Shown piece by piece: positions 24,601 through 31,769 of a DNA stretch of 37,453 nucleotides. This DNA comes from Candidatus Kapaibacterium sp. (GTDB taxonomy: Bacteria; Bacteroidota; Ignavibacteria; Kapaibacteriales; Kapaibacteriaceae). The DNA is taken from the NCBI GenBank assembly GCA_022842685.1, contig JALHPC010000027.1:1-37453 (forward strand), read 5' to 3'. How positions within the stretch are numbered: the stretch's first letter is position 1; each line of letters starts with the position of its first letter. Position numbers and translations under genes: made by a program. The notes under the pieces were generated by a model. It had not been told where the DNA came from. It did no database searches and worked only from the letters and a program-made list of their open reading frames with translations.

Positions 24601-26396
24601 ATGGTAAAAGTAGATGGCGCCGACAGGATGGGGGGGCCGTAGATTCTCAGGATGTTCCAGCCAGATTGCGACATTACCCACTCAGGTTCGGCTGCGAATG
24701 GTGCTTGACTTGGCGATGGGATGCGCTGCGCTACCAGCATGTAATAGAGAGTGTCGGTGCCTGGTAGTACATAGGGACGTTGCCACGATGCTCCACCATT
24801 GCGAATGGTGTCGAACGGAATCCACTGCGTGTTTTCTCCGCGGAGCCAGATGACGGCATCATTACCATTACCGTAACCCCGCACGATAAGCCGACGGAGT
24901 GTGTTTCTCACGGTGTCCAGACCAGCGCCACCATATACTCCATCGATGGTCACTCGGCCATCAACGCGGCGGCGTCCAGTGCCGCCGGGGTTGAAGTGGC
25001 CCTGATCTTCACCAGGGTTTGTTTGTGGACTTACAAATCGCTGCACGTCGATTCTTGAGCCAATGATAACGGCCCCGCCACTACCACCGCCACCGTTGAC
25101 GTCTTGGCGGGACGTAGTAGCACCGTTAGCGCGAATGGTAAACTCTTCGAGATGCAAACCGTGAATGGAGATGGCACCACCGCCGCCGCCACCGCTCGAC
25201 GACTTTGCCGTGAGTCCAGATGGATTACCAGAGGCACCGCCGCTGCCACCAGCTAGGGGAACGATGGCGGCGTTGCCATGTCGTTTGCCAGCCGTGTTGC
25301 CACCGGTGAACGTCGAACCGCCGCCGTCTTCTCCATAGCCACCGCCGCCACCACGTTGGCCCTCGCGGAAGCCCGACCCAGCGCCGTGTCCGCCGTCCGG
25401 TACACACGTGTTGTTGTTATCACAACCAGCTCCGCTGCGACCAAACGGATGTCCAGTACCTCCGCCGGCGTTTTCATGAGCCGAGCCAGAAGTACCTCCG
25501 GGTGTACCATTTAACGAAATGCCACCATCAGTACCTGAAGTTGGGACTGATCCACTACCCATGCCAGGACGTTCGCGCGATCGTGGTCCCACGGGAGTGT
25601 TGTTGTCTCCACCAGGACCCCCACCCGTGTAGCCGTGTCCGCCCTGAAAGCCACCAGCAGGGTTTGTTGGGGCGAGGTTATTCGCATAGCCACCACCACC
25701 GCCACCACCACCAGGGCCGCCATTGGCACCTCGAGCGCCTACGTCAATGACGGTGCCAATTTGACCATAGATGTGTCCTTGCGACAACAGAACAAATGGC
25801 AAGTATCCTTGGTTGCCAGGCGTCTGCGGATCACAATCATCTGTGCTTACCGTATAGGCCGGCAGCCCGCCCAATTGCATGCTGTCGACAATCATTGCTC
25901 CGCGCCGCGATCGCACGCCAAGCCGTCCAGCACCTAACACGCGGTCGGTCTCCGAACGCAAGTCCCCCATGGGCCAGGGCTGCACAACGTAAAAGGTGTC
26001 GACATTCGACAGACCTGCCGCCGTTACAACACGAATGGGAATACGAAACTCGGTCTGCAACAGACGCCAGTCGGCCGAATTGGGCCGCGCCAACGGATCA
26101 ACAAAAATGATCGTGGAAATGAGTCTGCCATTCCAGCTTACAGATACTGGCCCGATTGTTACGGTACTTGTATCGGATGGTCGGCCACACTCCACTCGGA
26201 CGGCACTCGATGGTGAGTTATCATACATACCATCAGCGCCAAAACTTCCCACCTTCGAAGAAGGGGCAACGATCTCGACGTACGTGCCCATTCTCGTTGT
26301 CCCGACGTCGGGCAACAAGTAGGAAATTTCGGGTTGGGCTACCATCGAGCCGACAGCCGCTAGAAACACGACAATGCAGTTCGTGAGGTTGGTCAT
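21651..26396 (-). CDS. Giant secreted Gly-rich / choice-of-anchor D protein with T9SS type A-like C-terminus
   Basis: The 1581-residue product begins with a signal peptide (MTNLTNCIVVFLAAVGSMVAQ). After about 190 residues of beta-rich sequence comes a glycine-rich tract (about 215-490) with many GG and GGGG clusters and motifs such as GGGSGGAVIIGS. The remaining ~1000 residues are a series of ASPM/SPD-2/Hydin-type Ig modules, recognisable by recurrent LxLG/VDFGAI, ITLP/ANG, VRFxP and VVVFDAPC patterns. The C-terminal ~80 residues (RLRVVDITGATVQQWRW to YTLVLDTPSRTRTQVLQVV) look like a T9SS type A sorting domain. No VWA domain is present, unlike the other two giant genes. The ATG overlaps the RidA-like gene stop by 4 bases and its own stop overlaps the OmpA-like gene by 4. 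Adhesin or surface scaffold is the likely role. Confidence 0.84.
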   Translation of the reverse strand: MTNLTNCIVVFLAAVGSMVAQPEISYLLPDVGTTRMGTYVEIVAPSSKVGSFGADGMYDNSPSSAVRVECGRPSDTSTVTIGPVSVSWNGRLISTIIFVDPLARPNSADWRLLQTEFRIPIRVVTAAGLSNVDTFYVVQPWPMGDLRSETDRVLGAGRLGVRSRRGAMIVDSMQLGGLPAYTVSTDDCDPQTPGNQGYLPFVLLSQGHIYGQIGTVIDVGARGANGGPGGGGGGGGYANNLAPTNPAGGFQGGHGYTGGGPGGDNNTPVGPRSRERPGMGSGSVPTSGTDGGISLNGTPGGTSGSAHENAGGGTGHPFGRSGAGCDNNNTCVPDGGHGAGSGFREGQRGGGGGYGEDGGGSTFTGGNTAGKRHGNAAIVPLAGGSGGASGNPSGLTAKSSSGGGGGGAISIHGLHLEEFTIRANGATTSRQDVNGGGGSGGAVIIGSRIDVQRFVSPQTNPGEDQGHFNPGGTGRRRVDGRVTIDGVYGGAGLDTVRNTLRRLIVRGYGNGNDAVIWLRGENTQWIPFDTIRNGGASWQRPYVLPGTDTLYYMLVAQRIPSPSQAPFAAEPEWVMSQSGWNILRIYGPPILSAPSTFTMRTYACPGADVVDTIEVRNEGESPLDISSITLPGGTGFTIEEPTVFPDTIAPFGRRSIVVRYSRQPGHSGLQSTQITIRSNDTAAGKNPFVIDVSIAVEPFDLRYSWRGLQLGPRGDTLDYGTVCVGQQQQDNLVVRNTGASPATLLNFRSSAAGLVFTSHTLPFALPAAGVRNVSIHFTARQEGPTLVPVLLDVAECPQPDTVWIRFDGRLPRMTLVGDGQFGDVVVGSSVTRIIEVRNDGSSALAYAALAPLPAPFQVVGTVPPLPATVAPGERLLIEVRYSPATASDDTAVLRLRADATTATCADSLTIGVSGRGRQRSLALSTETLNMGVISFCETTVDSVSVTNNGTVPVTLLYPAFITGPDASSFTITGQPTVDAVLNPGQAITYTVTFSGAIPPAGLKTASLLIRTSTNGQGGLAVALQGQRSEPQIGGARIVDVGAIPLGVPTQRRETYTNDGSIDLGLADTRTSRQPVAAALNPVGTLAPNSAFELDITITPIEEGFHTDTVWVRFDAPCVDSMPVIVRYSGASGRITVPNTIFFGTLSQCATGRDSIVITNPSNVEVDMINVAIEGPDASLFTVENPGVILNRTLAPSDTVKLFVRFDPRQATDGVKRASLVVRVRINNQPTRAITQLEGNRRTALTGAPPAVNFGAIDIGTTVEQRVVLVNSSSVDVNITAIRLRSGSTSPFTITPPSVPLRLPAGGSVSIPVAFAPIVDGRFDDSVVVVFDAPCPDERVVAITGLGRLNVELIVIMPQQDNIDPSTDEHRWPIRAAVASAQTPIQNATVVLDVRYVTDMFVPQRVENGSIVSAVSTGGLTTLRVEIRPVASTTDTTEIGAIVGQVTLGMHDSTSIDIVDGEIILPNATPSVRPQHGFMRTTICKEGGDRFIRRAGSLRLNVTPLPAIDRCEISAEVFEAGEHRLRVVDITGATVQQWRWVHRSGDPARTFDVSTGSMGSGVYTLVLDTPSRTRTQVLQVVR
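24925..25750 (-). repeat. DNA region encoding a glycine-rich tract
   Basis: Within the giant gene at 21651-26396 this stretch reads, on the plus strand, as repeated CCACCGCC/ACCACC runs. It encodes clusters of consecutive glycines separated by Asn, Ser, Thr and short hydrophobic strands. The repeats are irregular and do not share a fixed unit length. Such tracts in secreted proteins can form elastic or polyproline-II-like coats; here that is only inference. Several antisense frames through it are low-complexity artefacts. Confidence 0.7.
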
Positions 26397-26833
26397 GAGG
26401 GTACAGTAGCGATAATCTTCAGCTCTACAGCGATTGGCGTTGGCAGACAGTCGATCTGAATCGTGGTACGCGTTGCTTGCACGTGAGTAAAGTGCTCGGC
26501 ATACAGGCGGTTGAACACTGGGAAGTCTTGCTTCATGTTGGTAAGGAAGACCTGAACGTCGACGATATTCTCCCATGTTGTACCTGCTGCAGCCAGAATA
26601 GCGCGAACGTTCCGGAACACCGATAGCGTCTGCACTTCGATGTCATAATCGGCAATACTGCCGTCCTCGGCTAGCGTAACTCCGGGAATGTCCTTCCGAC
26701 CCCTCTCGCGAGGTCCAATGCCACTCAGAAACAGGAGGTTTCCCACACGCCGGGCATGTGGGTAGGCCCCGACGGGTTCAGCAGCTTCGGAGCTGTTGAT
26801 GACGTCGGGGCGATTAGTATTGGATGCAGACAT
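26393..26833 (-). CDS. RidA/YjgF-family protein, probable 2-aminomuconate deaminase
   Basis: The 146-residue product shows the RidA core: AEPVGAYPHARRVGNLLFLSGIGPR, then VQTLSVFRNVRAILAAAGTTWENIVDVQVFLTNM, and a C-terminal ATRTTIQIDCLPTPIAVELKIIA that carries the conserved Arg. The pattern SGIGPRERG and the LPTPIAVELK end resemble the 2-aminomuconate deaminase branch more than generic enamine deaminases. Together with the aldehyde dehydrogenase upstream, it would take 2-aminomuconate to 4-oxalocrotonate in kynurenine or aminophenol catabolism. ATG 26833 is the natural family start; it overlaps the ALDH 3' end by 20 bases and its own stop overlaps the giant gene's ATG by 4. Other pathway genes are not in the window, so the role is inferred from family and pairing. 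Confidence 0.85.
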   Translation of the reverse strand: MSASNTNRPDVINSSEAAEPVGAYPHARRVGNLLFLSGIGPRERGRKDIPGVTLAEDGSIADYDIEVQTLSVFRNVRAILAAAGTTWENIVDVQVFLTNMKQDFPVFNRLYAEHFTHVQATRTTIQIDCLPTPIAVELKIIATVPS

Positions 26834-28256
26834 TTTTTGCTTCGGTAAAGAATCGTAATGCTTCGGTGCCACCTTCGCGTCCTACGCCGCTTGCCTTCAT
26901 GCCGCCAAAGGGTGTGCGCAGGTCGCGCATCAGCCAGCAGTTCACCCATACGATGCCCATCTGCAAGGCCCCAGCAACGCGGTGTGCGAGGTCGAGCTTA
27001 TTCGTCCAGATGTTTGCTGCTAGGCCATACTGCGTGTCGTTGGCAATTGCCACGGCCTCGTCATCGCTGTCGAACGGCATCACGGTGGCAACGGGTCCAA
27101 AGATCTCTTCTTGATTCACACGGCAGGAGTTGTCGAGGCCGTCAATGATGGTTGGCTGTACGAAGTACCCCTCGGCACAGCGTCCGTCCACCTTGTGGCG
27201 CTTGCCACCAGTGTGAACGGTGCCCCCTAACGACGTAGCGAGTGAAATGTAGTCGAGCACCTTTTCCATATGGGCTTGAGAAACGAGGGCGCCAACACGT
27301 GTTGCAGGGTCGAACGGATCGCCAACCGTCATGCGCTGCGTTTCGGAAACGAGGGCATCGAGGAAGGCGGTGTAGATGGAGCGGTGGACAAGGATACGCG
27401 AGCCACAGAGGCAGATTTCGCCTTGATTGGTAAACGCTGCGCGAGCAACGTGTTTGGCTACAGAGGTAACATCGACATCGTCGAAGACGATCGTGGGATT
27501 TTTCCCGCCGAGTTCGAGAGACAGTTTTTTGAACGCAGGAGCGGCAACCGAGGCGATATGCTTTCCAGTAGCAGTGCCCCCGGTAAACGAAATGGCCTTT
27601 ACATCGGGATGAGCCACGATGGCCGCGCCAACGTCACCACCCAAGCCGTGTAGAATGTTCAGCACCCCTGGGGGCAAGCCAATGTCAATACAGATTTCCG
27701 AGAGCAAATAGGCCGTCACCGGAGTGAGCTCGCTGGGCTTGGCAACAACGGTGCACCCTGCGGCAAGTGCCGGAGCTATCTTCCATGTAAAGAGATACAG
27801 CGGAAGATTCCACGGCGAGATGCAGCCAACAACGCCCACGGGCTGGCGGAGTGTAACGTTGAGCACACTGGCAGAGGTTTGGTGCGCTGCCGTTTCGGTG
27901 TGGAGGATTTCTGTGGCAAAAAAGGCCATGTTGTCGACAGCGCGTGGAATGTCGACACTCTTGGCCAACCACAACGGCTTTCCGTTATCACGGCTTTCGG
28001 CTTCGGCCAAAACGTCAAGCCGTGCCGCAATGCCTTCCGAGATTGCCAGCAGATAACGCGAACGCTCGCGAGCAGTGAGGGCCGACCATGCCGGCAGGGC
28101 TGCTTGAGCGGCCTTCACGGCTAGGTCGACGTCGGCCGACGTTCCCCGCGCTATACGTCCATATACAATGCCCGTGGCTGGCTCGATGTTGTCGAGCCAC
28201 TCCCCCGTGGCAGCCGGCTGAAGCCGACCGTCGATATACTGTAGTACTTCCAGCAT
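26814..28256 (-). CDS. NAD-dependent aldehyde dehydrogenase, 2-aminomuconate-semialdehyde type
   Basis: The 480-residue product has the full ALDH signature: PWNLPLYLFTWKIAPAL with Asn150, FTGGTATG (224-231), the general base Glu248 in SLELGGKN, and nucleophile Cys282 in NQGEICLCGSR. A later QEEIFGPV and the C-terminal WVNCWLMRDLRTPFGGMKASG complete the fold. The NCWLxRDLxxPFGG segment is characteristic of the 2-aminomuconate-6-semialdehyde / 2-hydroxymuconate semialdehyde group (ALDH8A1, AmnC, XylG-like), which fits the deaminase-like gene that overlaps it. The enzyme would oxidise the semialdehyde to 2-aminomuconate in the tryptophan/kynurenine route. It is the first gene of the overlapping five-gene run; ATG 28256 gives the normal family length and lies just below a TAATTTTG promoter box. 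Confidence 0.93.
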   Translation of the reverse strand: MLEVLQYIDGRLQPAATGEWLDNIEPATGIVYGRIARGTSADVDLAVKAAQAALPAWSALTARERSRYLLAISEGIAARLDVLAEAESRDNGKPLWLAKSVDIPRAVDNMAFFATEILHTETAAHQTSASVLNVTLRQPVGVVGCISPWNLPLYLFTWKIAPALAAGCTVVAKPSELTPVTAYLLSEICIDIGLPPGVLNILHGLGGDVGAAIVAHPDVKAISFTGGTATGKHIASVAAPAFKKLSLELGGKNPTIVFDDVDVTSVAKHVARAAFTNQGEICLCGSRILVHRSIYTAFLDALVSETQRMTVGDPFDPATRVGALVSQAHMEKVLDYISLATSLGGTVHTGGKRHKVDGRCAEGYFVQPTIIDGLDNSCRVNQEEIFGPVATVMPFDSDDEAVAIANDTQYGLAANIWTNKLDLAHRVAGALQMGIVWVNCWLMRDLRTPFGGMKASGVGREGGTEALRFFTEAKNVCIQY

Positions 28257-28265
28257 GAATGGCGG

Positions 28266-28273
28266 CAAAATTA
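28266..28273 (-). promoter_or_regulatory. Bacteroidetes-type -7 box (TAATTTTG) for the ALDH operon
   Basis: On the minus strand TAATTTTG, followed by CC, matches TAnnTTTG exactly and ends 9 bases before the ALDH ATG at 28256. A transcript starting a few bases later would have a leader of about 5-6 bases, and could carry all five coupled genes to 17753. No Shine-Dalgarno sequence is present in the short leader. Confidence 0.5.
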
Positions 28274-28307
28274 GGCAATTGCCGTGCCATGAAGCAGGTG
28301 GATTACA

Positions 28308-28324
28308 CGCACGTACGGCGTGCG
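28308..28324. promoter_or_regulatory. Inverted repeat between divergent ALDH and xerC-like promoters
   Basis: CGCACG (28308-28313) is the reverse complement of CGTGCG (28319-28324) around the 5-base spacer TACGG. It lies upstream of both -7 boxes in the 90-base divergent gap, a place where a regulator could act on either gene. It is a short motif in GC-rich DNA and may be chance. Confidence 0.3.
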
Positions 28325-28334
28325 CTCTAACCTG

Positions 28335-28342
28335 TAACTTTG
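28335..28342 (+). promoter_or_regulatory. Bacteroidetes-type -7 box (TAACTTTG) for the xerC-like gene
   Basis: TAACTTTG matches TAnnTTTG exactly and ends only 4 bases before the ATG at 28347. With the usual distance from this box to the transcription start, the mRNA would begin at or next to the start codon, giving a leaderless transcript. No other ribosome-binding signal is visible. Confidence 0.5.
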
Positions 28343-28346
28343 TGCG

Positions 28347-29252
28347 ATGCATCTGGCAGAAGCCATAGAAGACTTTTTACGAACCCTCGACGGTGCCCGA
28401 GGCGCGAGCAAGCACACGGTATCTGCTTATTCGTCGGCGCTCGACCAGTTTAGCGCCTATGCCGATGCGGAGCTTGGACCGATGCAAATGGAGGACATCA
28501 CGGCCGCCGACCTGCGCCCGTTTATGGGATGGCTTCACGATCGCGGCGTATCGAAACGAACGATTCGTGCCCGCCTTGCGGCGGTGAAGGCACTGTTTAC
28601 ACATTGTGTTCGAATGGGCTACCTTGACACCAACCCAGCCACTGTTATCGCCTCGCCAAAGCTGGACAGGCCCTTGCCGACAGTGCTTCAGGAGTCTGAG
28701 ACTGACATCATGTCGCACTCCATCGACCTATCAACGCCCGAGGGCTTACGCGACCGGGCGTTGTGCGAACTCCTCTACGGCTCGGGGCTTCGCGTAAGCG
28801 AGGCGCTACAACTTGACGTCGGCAGTATCGACCAACAGAGGGGCACAGTACGAGTCCTTGGCAAACGCAACAAGGAGCGTATCGTACCGGTAACAACTAC
28901 GTGCGTCCAAGCCGTGGCGGCCTGGCTTGAACGACGCGGAGAGCTTTCTACATCTGAGTCTCATTCGGCACTGTTCTTGGGTAGTCGCGGCAAGCGCATG
29001 ACGGCCGTTGCAGCGTGGCGCGCGATTCGCGCGATTCTGGGGCCGGTCACTGAGTCGGCCAAGAAGAGTCCACACGTTTTACGCCACAGCTTTGCCACGC
29101 ACTTGCTAAACAATGGCGCCGACCTAACGGCGGTGAGCGAACTGCTTGGGCACAGCTCGCTATCAACAACGCAGGTCTACACGCACGTAAGTGTAGAACG
29201 GCTGCGCGAGGCCTATGCGAAAGCGCATCCGCGCGCCGCGAAGGAGGAGTAG
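28347..29252 (+). CDS. xerC: Tyrosine recombinase XerC/XerD
   Basis: The 301-residue product has an N-terminal SAM-like DNA-binding domain (residues about 3-95) and a C-terminal catalytic domain with all six expected residues: Arg149 in GSGLRVSE, Lys173 in GKRNKER, His243 and Arg246 in HVLRHSFATHLL, His269 in LLGHSSL, and Tyr278 in TTQVYTHV. Length is typical for XerC/D (about 300). The C-terminal end EAYAKAHPRA is closer to XerC than XerD, but the call between them is not certain. It resolves chromosome dimers at dif with FtsK. The gene is divergent from the ALDH operon and followed at 57 bases by an oxidoreductase gene. It is a housekeeping-type recombinase; no integrative element is visible nearby. 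Confidence 0.93.
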   Translation: MHLAEAIEDFLRTLDGARGASKHTVSAYSSALDQFSAYADAELGPMQMEDITAADLRPFMGWLHDRGVSKRTIRARLAAVKALFTHCVRMGYLDTNPATVIASPKLDRPLPTVLQESETDIMSHSIDLSTPEGLRDRALCELLYGSGLRVSEALQLDVGSIDQQRGTVRVLGKRNKERIVPVTTTCVQAVAAWLERRGELSTSESHSALFLGSRGKRMTAVAAWRAIRAILGPVTESAKKSPHVLRHSFATHLLNNGADLTAVSELLGHSSLSTTQVYTHVSVERLREAYAKAHPRAAKEE

Positions 29253-29308
29253 CGATTGCGCTGCGCCGCCAATGGTATCTTGCAGCTTTCTTACCCAAAC
29301 GATCATCA

Positions 29309-30304
29309 ATGCTCCCCTCTCCCCTTCGTTTTGCCGTTATTGGCACAGGACACCTTGGAACCATTCATACACGACTGCTGGCCCAACAGCCCGACGCTTG
29401 CGTTGCCTTCGTTGTTGACCCCGATTCAGAGCGCGCTGGCGCACTTGCCGCCGAAGTAGGCGCTACGTGGGTTGCCGCTGTCGAGGAACTACCTAGCACT
29501 AGCGTCGATGCTGTGATTATTGCCGCGCCAACGAGTCTTCACTCCGCGCTTGCTCGTATAGCCATCGATAACGAATGGCACTGCTTTATCGAAAAGCCAG
29601 TAACGGCAACCGTTGCCGAGGCAGACGAACTTGCAGCTCGAGCAGCTTCGTCCAACGTCGTGATTCAAGTGGGGCACGTTGAACGCTTCAACCCGGCCAT
29701 CGCAGCCCTTCACCAGTATCCCGTTCAACCACGCTTCATCGAAGTTCACCGACTGTCTGCCTTTAAACCGCGTGCCATTGATGTGAGCGTTGTGCAAGAC
29801 CTAATGATTCACGACATCGATCTGCTTCTGTGGCTAACAGGTAGCACTGTCGTTGACATCCAGGCAACTGGCGTTTCCGTTCTGACTCCAACGCCCGATA
29901 TCTGCAATGCACGCCTCACCTTTGCTAACGGCTGTGTGGCGAATGTGACTGCCAGCCGCATCTCGGCCAAGCCCATGCGTAAGCTTCGAATTTTTCAAGA
30001 AGACAGCTATGCATCGGTAGACATGGGCGCAGGTACCATCGAGATGTTTCGCCTCATCGAAGCTCCATCGTTCGATGCATCGCATCAAACTCCGTTGGGG
30101 ACAGTCAACACCCAATTTGGCGATCGCATGATTGTTGTCGACTCACCCTCCGTGCAGCCGCAGAATGCTATTGCCGAGGAACAACGGCGCTTTATCGAGA
30201 GTATTCGCACCGGCACGAGTGCCGCCGTCACGCTGTCCGATGGCATTGAAGCCGTTCGCATCGCTGCCCGCATCGAAGAAGTCATTCAACACGTTAGCCC
30301 TTGA
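29309..30304 (+). CDS. Gfo/Idh/MocA-family oxidoreductase
   Basis: The 331-residue product has an N-terminal Rossmann fold (FAVIGTGHLGTIHTRLL, dinucleotide-binding GxGxxG) and the family's EKPVTATVAEADELAARA, with the Lys of EKP. After it come QVGHVERFNPAIAAL and the C-terminal beta-sheet domain (DLMIHDIDLLLWLTG, catalytic-type HDID). GHVERFNPA is typical of bacterial members linked to UDP-sugar metabolism such as UDP-GlcNAc 3-dehydrogenase (GnnA, for lipid A with GlcN3N), a tempting but unproven assignment. The gene overlaps the next one by 4 bases. A GnnB-like aminotransferase is not in the window. The ATG at 29309 has no strong Shine-Dalgarno. Confidence 0.88.
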   Translation: MLPSPLRFAVIGTGHLGTIHTRLLAQQPDACVAFVVDPDSERAGALAAEVGATWVAAVEELPSTSVDAVIIAAPTSLHSALARIAIDNEWHCFIEKPVTATVAEADELAARAASSNVVIQVGHVERFNPAIAALHQYPVQPRFIEVHRLSAFKPRAIDVSVVQDLMIHDIDLLLWLTGSTVVDIQATGVSVLTPTPDICNARLTFANGCVANVTASRISAKPMRKLRIFQEDSYASVDMGAGTIEMFRLIEAPSFDASHQTPLGTVNTQFGDRMIVVDSPSVQPQNAIAEEQRRFIESIRTGTSAAVTLSDGIEAVRIAARIEEVIQHVSP

Positions 30305-31764
30305 TTGCTCGTTTACTTAGCGCACTGTTGCTTACCGTTGCCACGCTCTCTGCAGCCTTGAATGCAACGGCTCAGACAGAGGCCGCCGACTTTTCTCGGA
30401 TCGGATTTGCAGGCGCCCTTACAACTGCCGTGTCCGACTATCAGTGCGTTGGTATTAATCCAGCCAACTTGGGCTTCCGTCCACAAACCGATGCCTACGA
30501 GCTTTCTACCCCTATCAGCTTTGGTATCTATCGCAAAAAGCGCTCGTGGGCGTTTACCCTCGCTGAAGGGGGCTTCGCTGCACATAGCGATGCGCTTTCG
30601 CGCGGAAGCTTGTGGCAGACGTTGTTTCAGAGCGAGTCGTTCGACTTTACGTTTGAACAAAAACGCCAAGCCGCTCGAGAGTTTGCGAATAATGGCCTTC
30701 GCACAAGCGTCGACATTATCCTGTTCGGCGCAGCATACCAGTCCGACAATTGGGGCGGCATTGCCGTTACGGCACGCGAACGTGTTGCAGCGACCTTTGC
30801 ACTGAATGATGCGCTGAGTCGGCTGGTGTTTGAAGGGCGCTACTTTGAGTACTTCGATTCGTCGGCTGTAAACTTTAACGGCGATACGGTGGGCTACTCC
30901 ACAAACCCTCAGCCGTTTTCCACGCTGTTCGAGGGATCCCGCCTAGCCCTAACGTGGTATCGCGAATATGCTCTATCGTATGGGTTGGAAGTCATCTCAA
31001 CCAAGTCTGTGCGCATCTATGCCGGCGCATCAGCCAAATATCTCCAGGGTTATGCCTACCTAGATGCTCTTGCCAGTAACGGCGAGCTATTCGCACGTTC
31101 GGCACTGAGCCCACTGTTTGGTATCAATTACGGCAAGGCCACCACACCAAGCTTTATCCCGGGTAATGACTTCGTTCCAGTGGGTACCGGTTGGGGCGCC
31201 GACTTGGGCCTCACAGTCACGGTAGGCTCGCAGTGGAGTGCCGCCTTGTCGGTCGTCGATCTTGGTTCGGTGCATTGGACCGGCAACGTATTCCGTGCTC
31301 AAGACACGGTACTTAACGGACTTACCAGCGAGGGCTTCGTAAACTACAACCTGTTCGAACAAGCCCCAAAGATTACTGGCGACGGTAACTTCTTTCAATG
31401 GGGCGGATTACAAACCGCCACAACACAACTACCAACACGCCTCCGAGCTGGCGTAAGCTACCGTCGTAACTCGAAAATCCGCTACGGCGTAGACGTCATT
31501 GCCCCTCTGAATACCTCTGCCGGTTCGCTCGGCCAAGCTATCGTGAGTGCCGGCGTCGACATCCGTCCCGTGGTTTGGCTTACTGTCTCAAGCGGTGTTG
31601 GCGCCGGTGGCAACATGGGCCCGTTCATACCCGTGGGCGTTATGGCCTCGTTGCTCGACGGATTGTGGGAGGTAGGCCTGCAATCTCGAGACATACTCAC
31701 CCTTGTGGCAACACGCCGCCCCGTGATCTCGTTGTGTATCGGCCTAACCCGCCTTAGGCTTTAA
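30301..31764 (+). CDS. DUF5723-like outer-membrane beta-barrel protein, TTG start
   Basis: The 487-residue product starts with a signal peptide (MIARLLSALLLTVATLSAAL..ATAQ). The mature protein is almost wholly beta-strand with alternating polar/hydrophobic runs and aromatic residues at strand ends, and carries VGINPANLGFRPQTDAYELSTPISFGIYRK near its N-terminus, a pattern seen in DUF5723 and PorV/FadL-like outer-membrane proteins of the Bacteroidetes/Chlorobi group. The only start that keeps the whole signal peptide is TTG at 30301, which overlaps the preceding stop as TTGA. It converges on the third giant gene with only 2 bases between the two stop codons. A T9SS-related role (PorV-like) is possible but is inference. 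Confidence 0.78.
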   Translation: MIARLLSALLLTVATLSAALNATAQTEAADFSRIGFAGALTTAVSDYQCVGINPANLGFRPQTDAYELSTPISFGIYRKKRSWAFTLAEGGFAAHSDALSRGSLWQTLFQSESFDFTFEQKRQAAREFANNGLRTSVDIILFGAAYQSDNWGGIAVTARERVAATFALNDALSRLVFEGRYFEYFDSSAVNFNGDTVGYSTNPQPFSTLFEGSRLALTWYREYALSYGLEVISTKSVRIYAGASAKYLQGYAYLDALASNGELFARSALSPLFGINYGKATTPSFIPGNDFVPVGTGWGADLGLTVTVGSQWSAALSVVDLGSVHWTGNVFRAQDTVLNGLTSEGFVNYNLFEQAPKITGDGNFFQWGGLQTATTQLPTRLRAGVSYRRNSKIRYGVDVIAPLNTSAGSLGQAIVSAGVDIRPVVWLTVSSGVGAGGNMGPFIPVGVMASLLDGLWEVGLQSRDILTLVATRRPVISLCIGLTRLRL

Positions 31765-31769
31765 GCTTA
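31762..31769. other. Facing stop codons of two convergent genes in a palindromic sequence
   Basis: The sequence TAAGCTTA (31762-31769) is a perfect palindrome that contains TAA of the plus-strand DUF5723-like gene (31762-31764) and, on the other strand, TAA of the giant gene (31769-31767). Only 2 bases separate the two genes. No terminator with a T-run lies between them, so any transcription termination must occur inside one of the coding regions. Confidence 0.7.

Noticed and set aside
28347..29252. Integrase of a genomic island
   Set aside because: The protein has the length and full-domain layout of a housekeeping XerC/D; no attachment-site repeats, tRNA, or phage genes are nearby.
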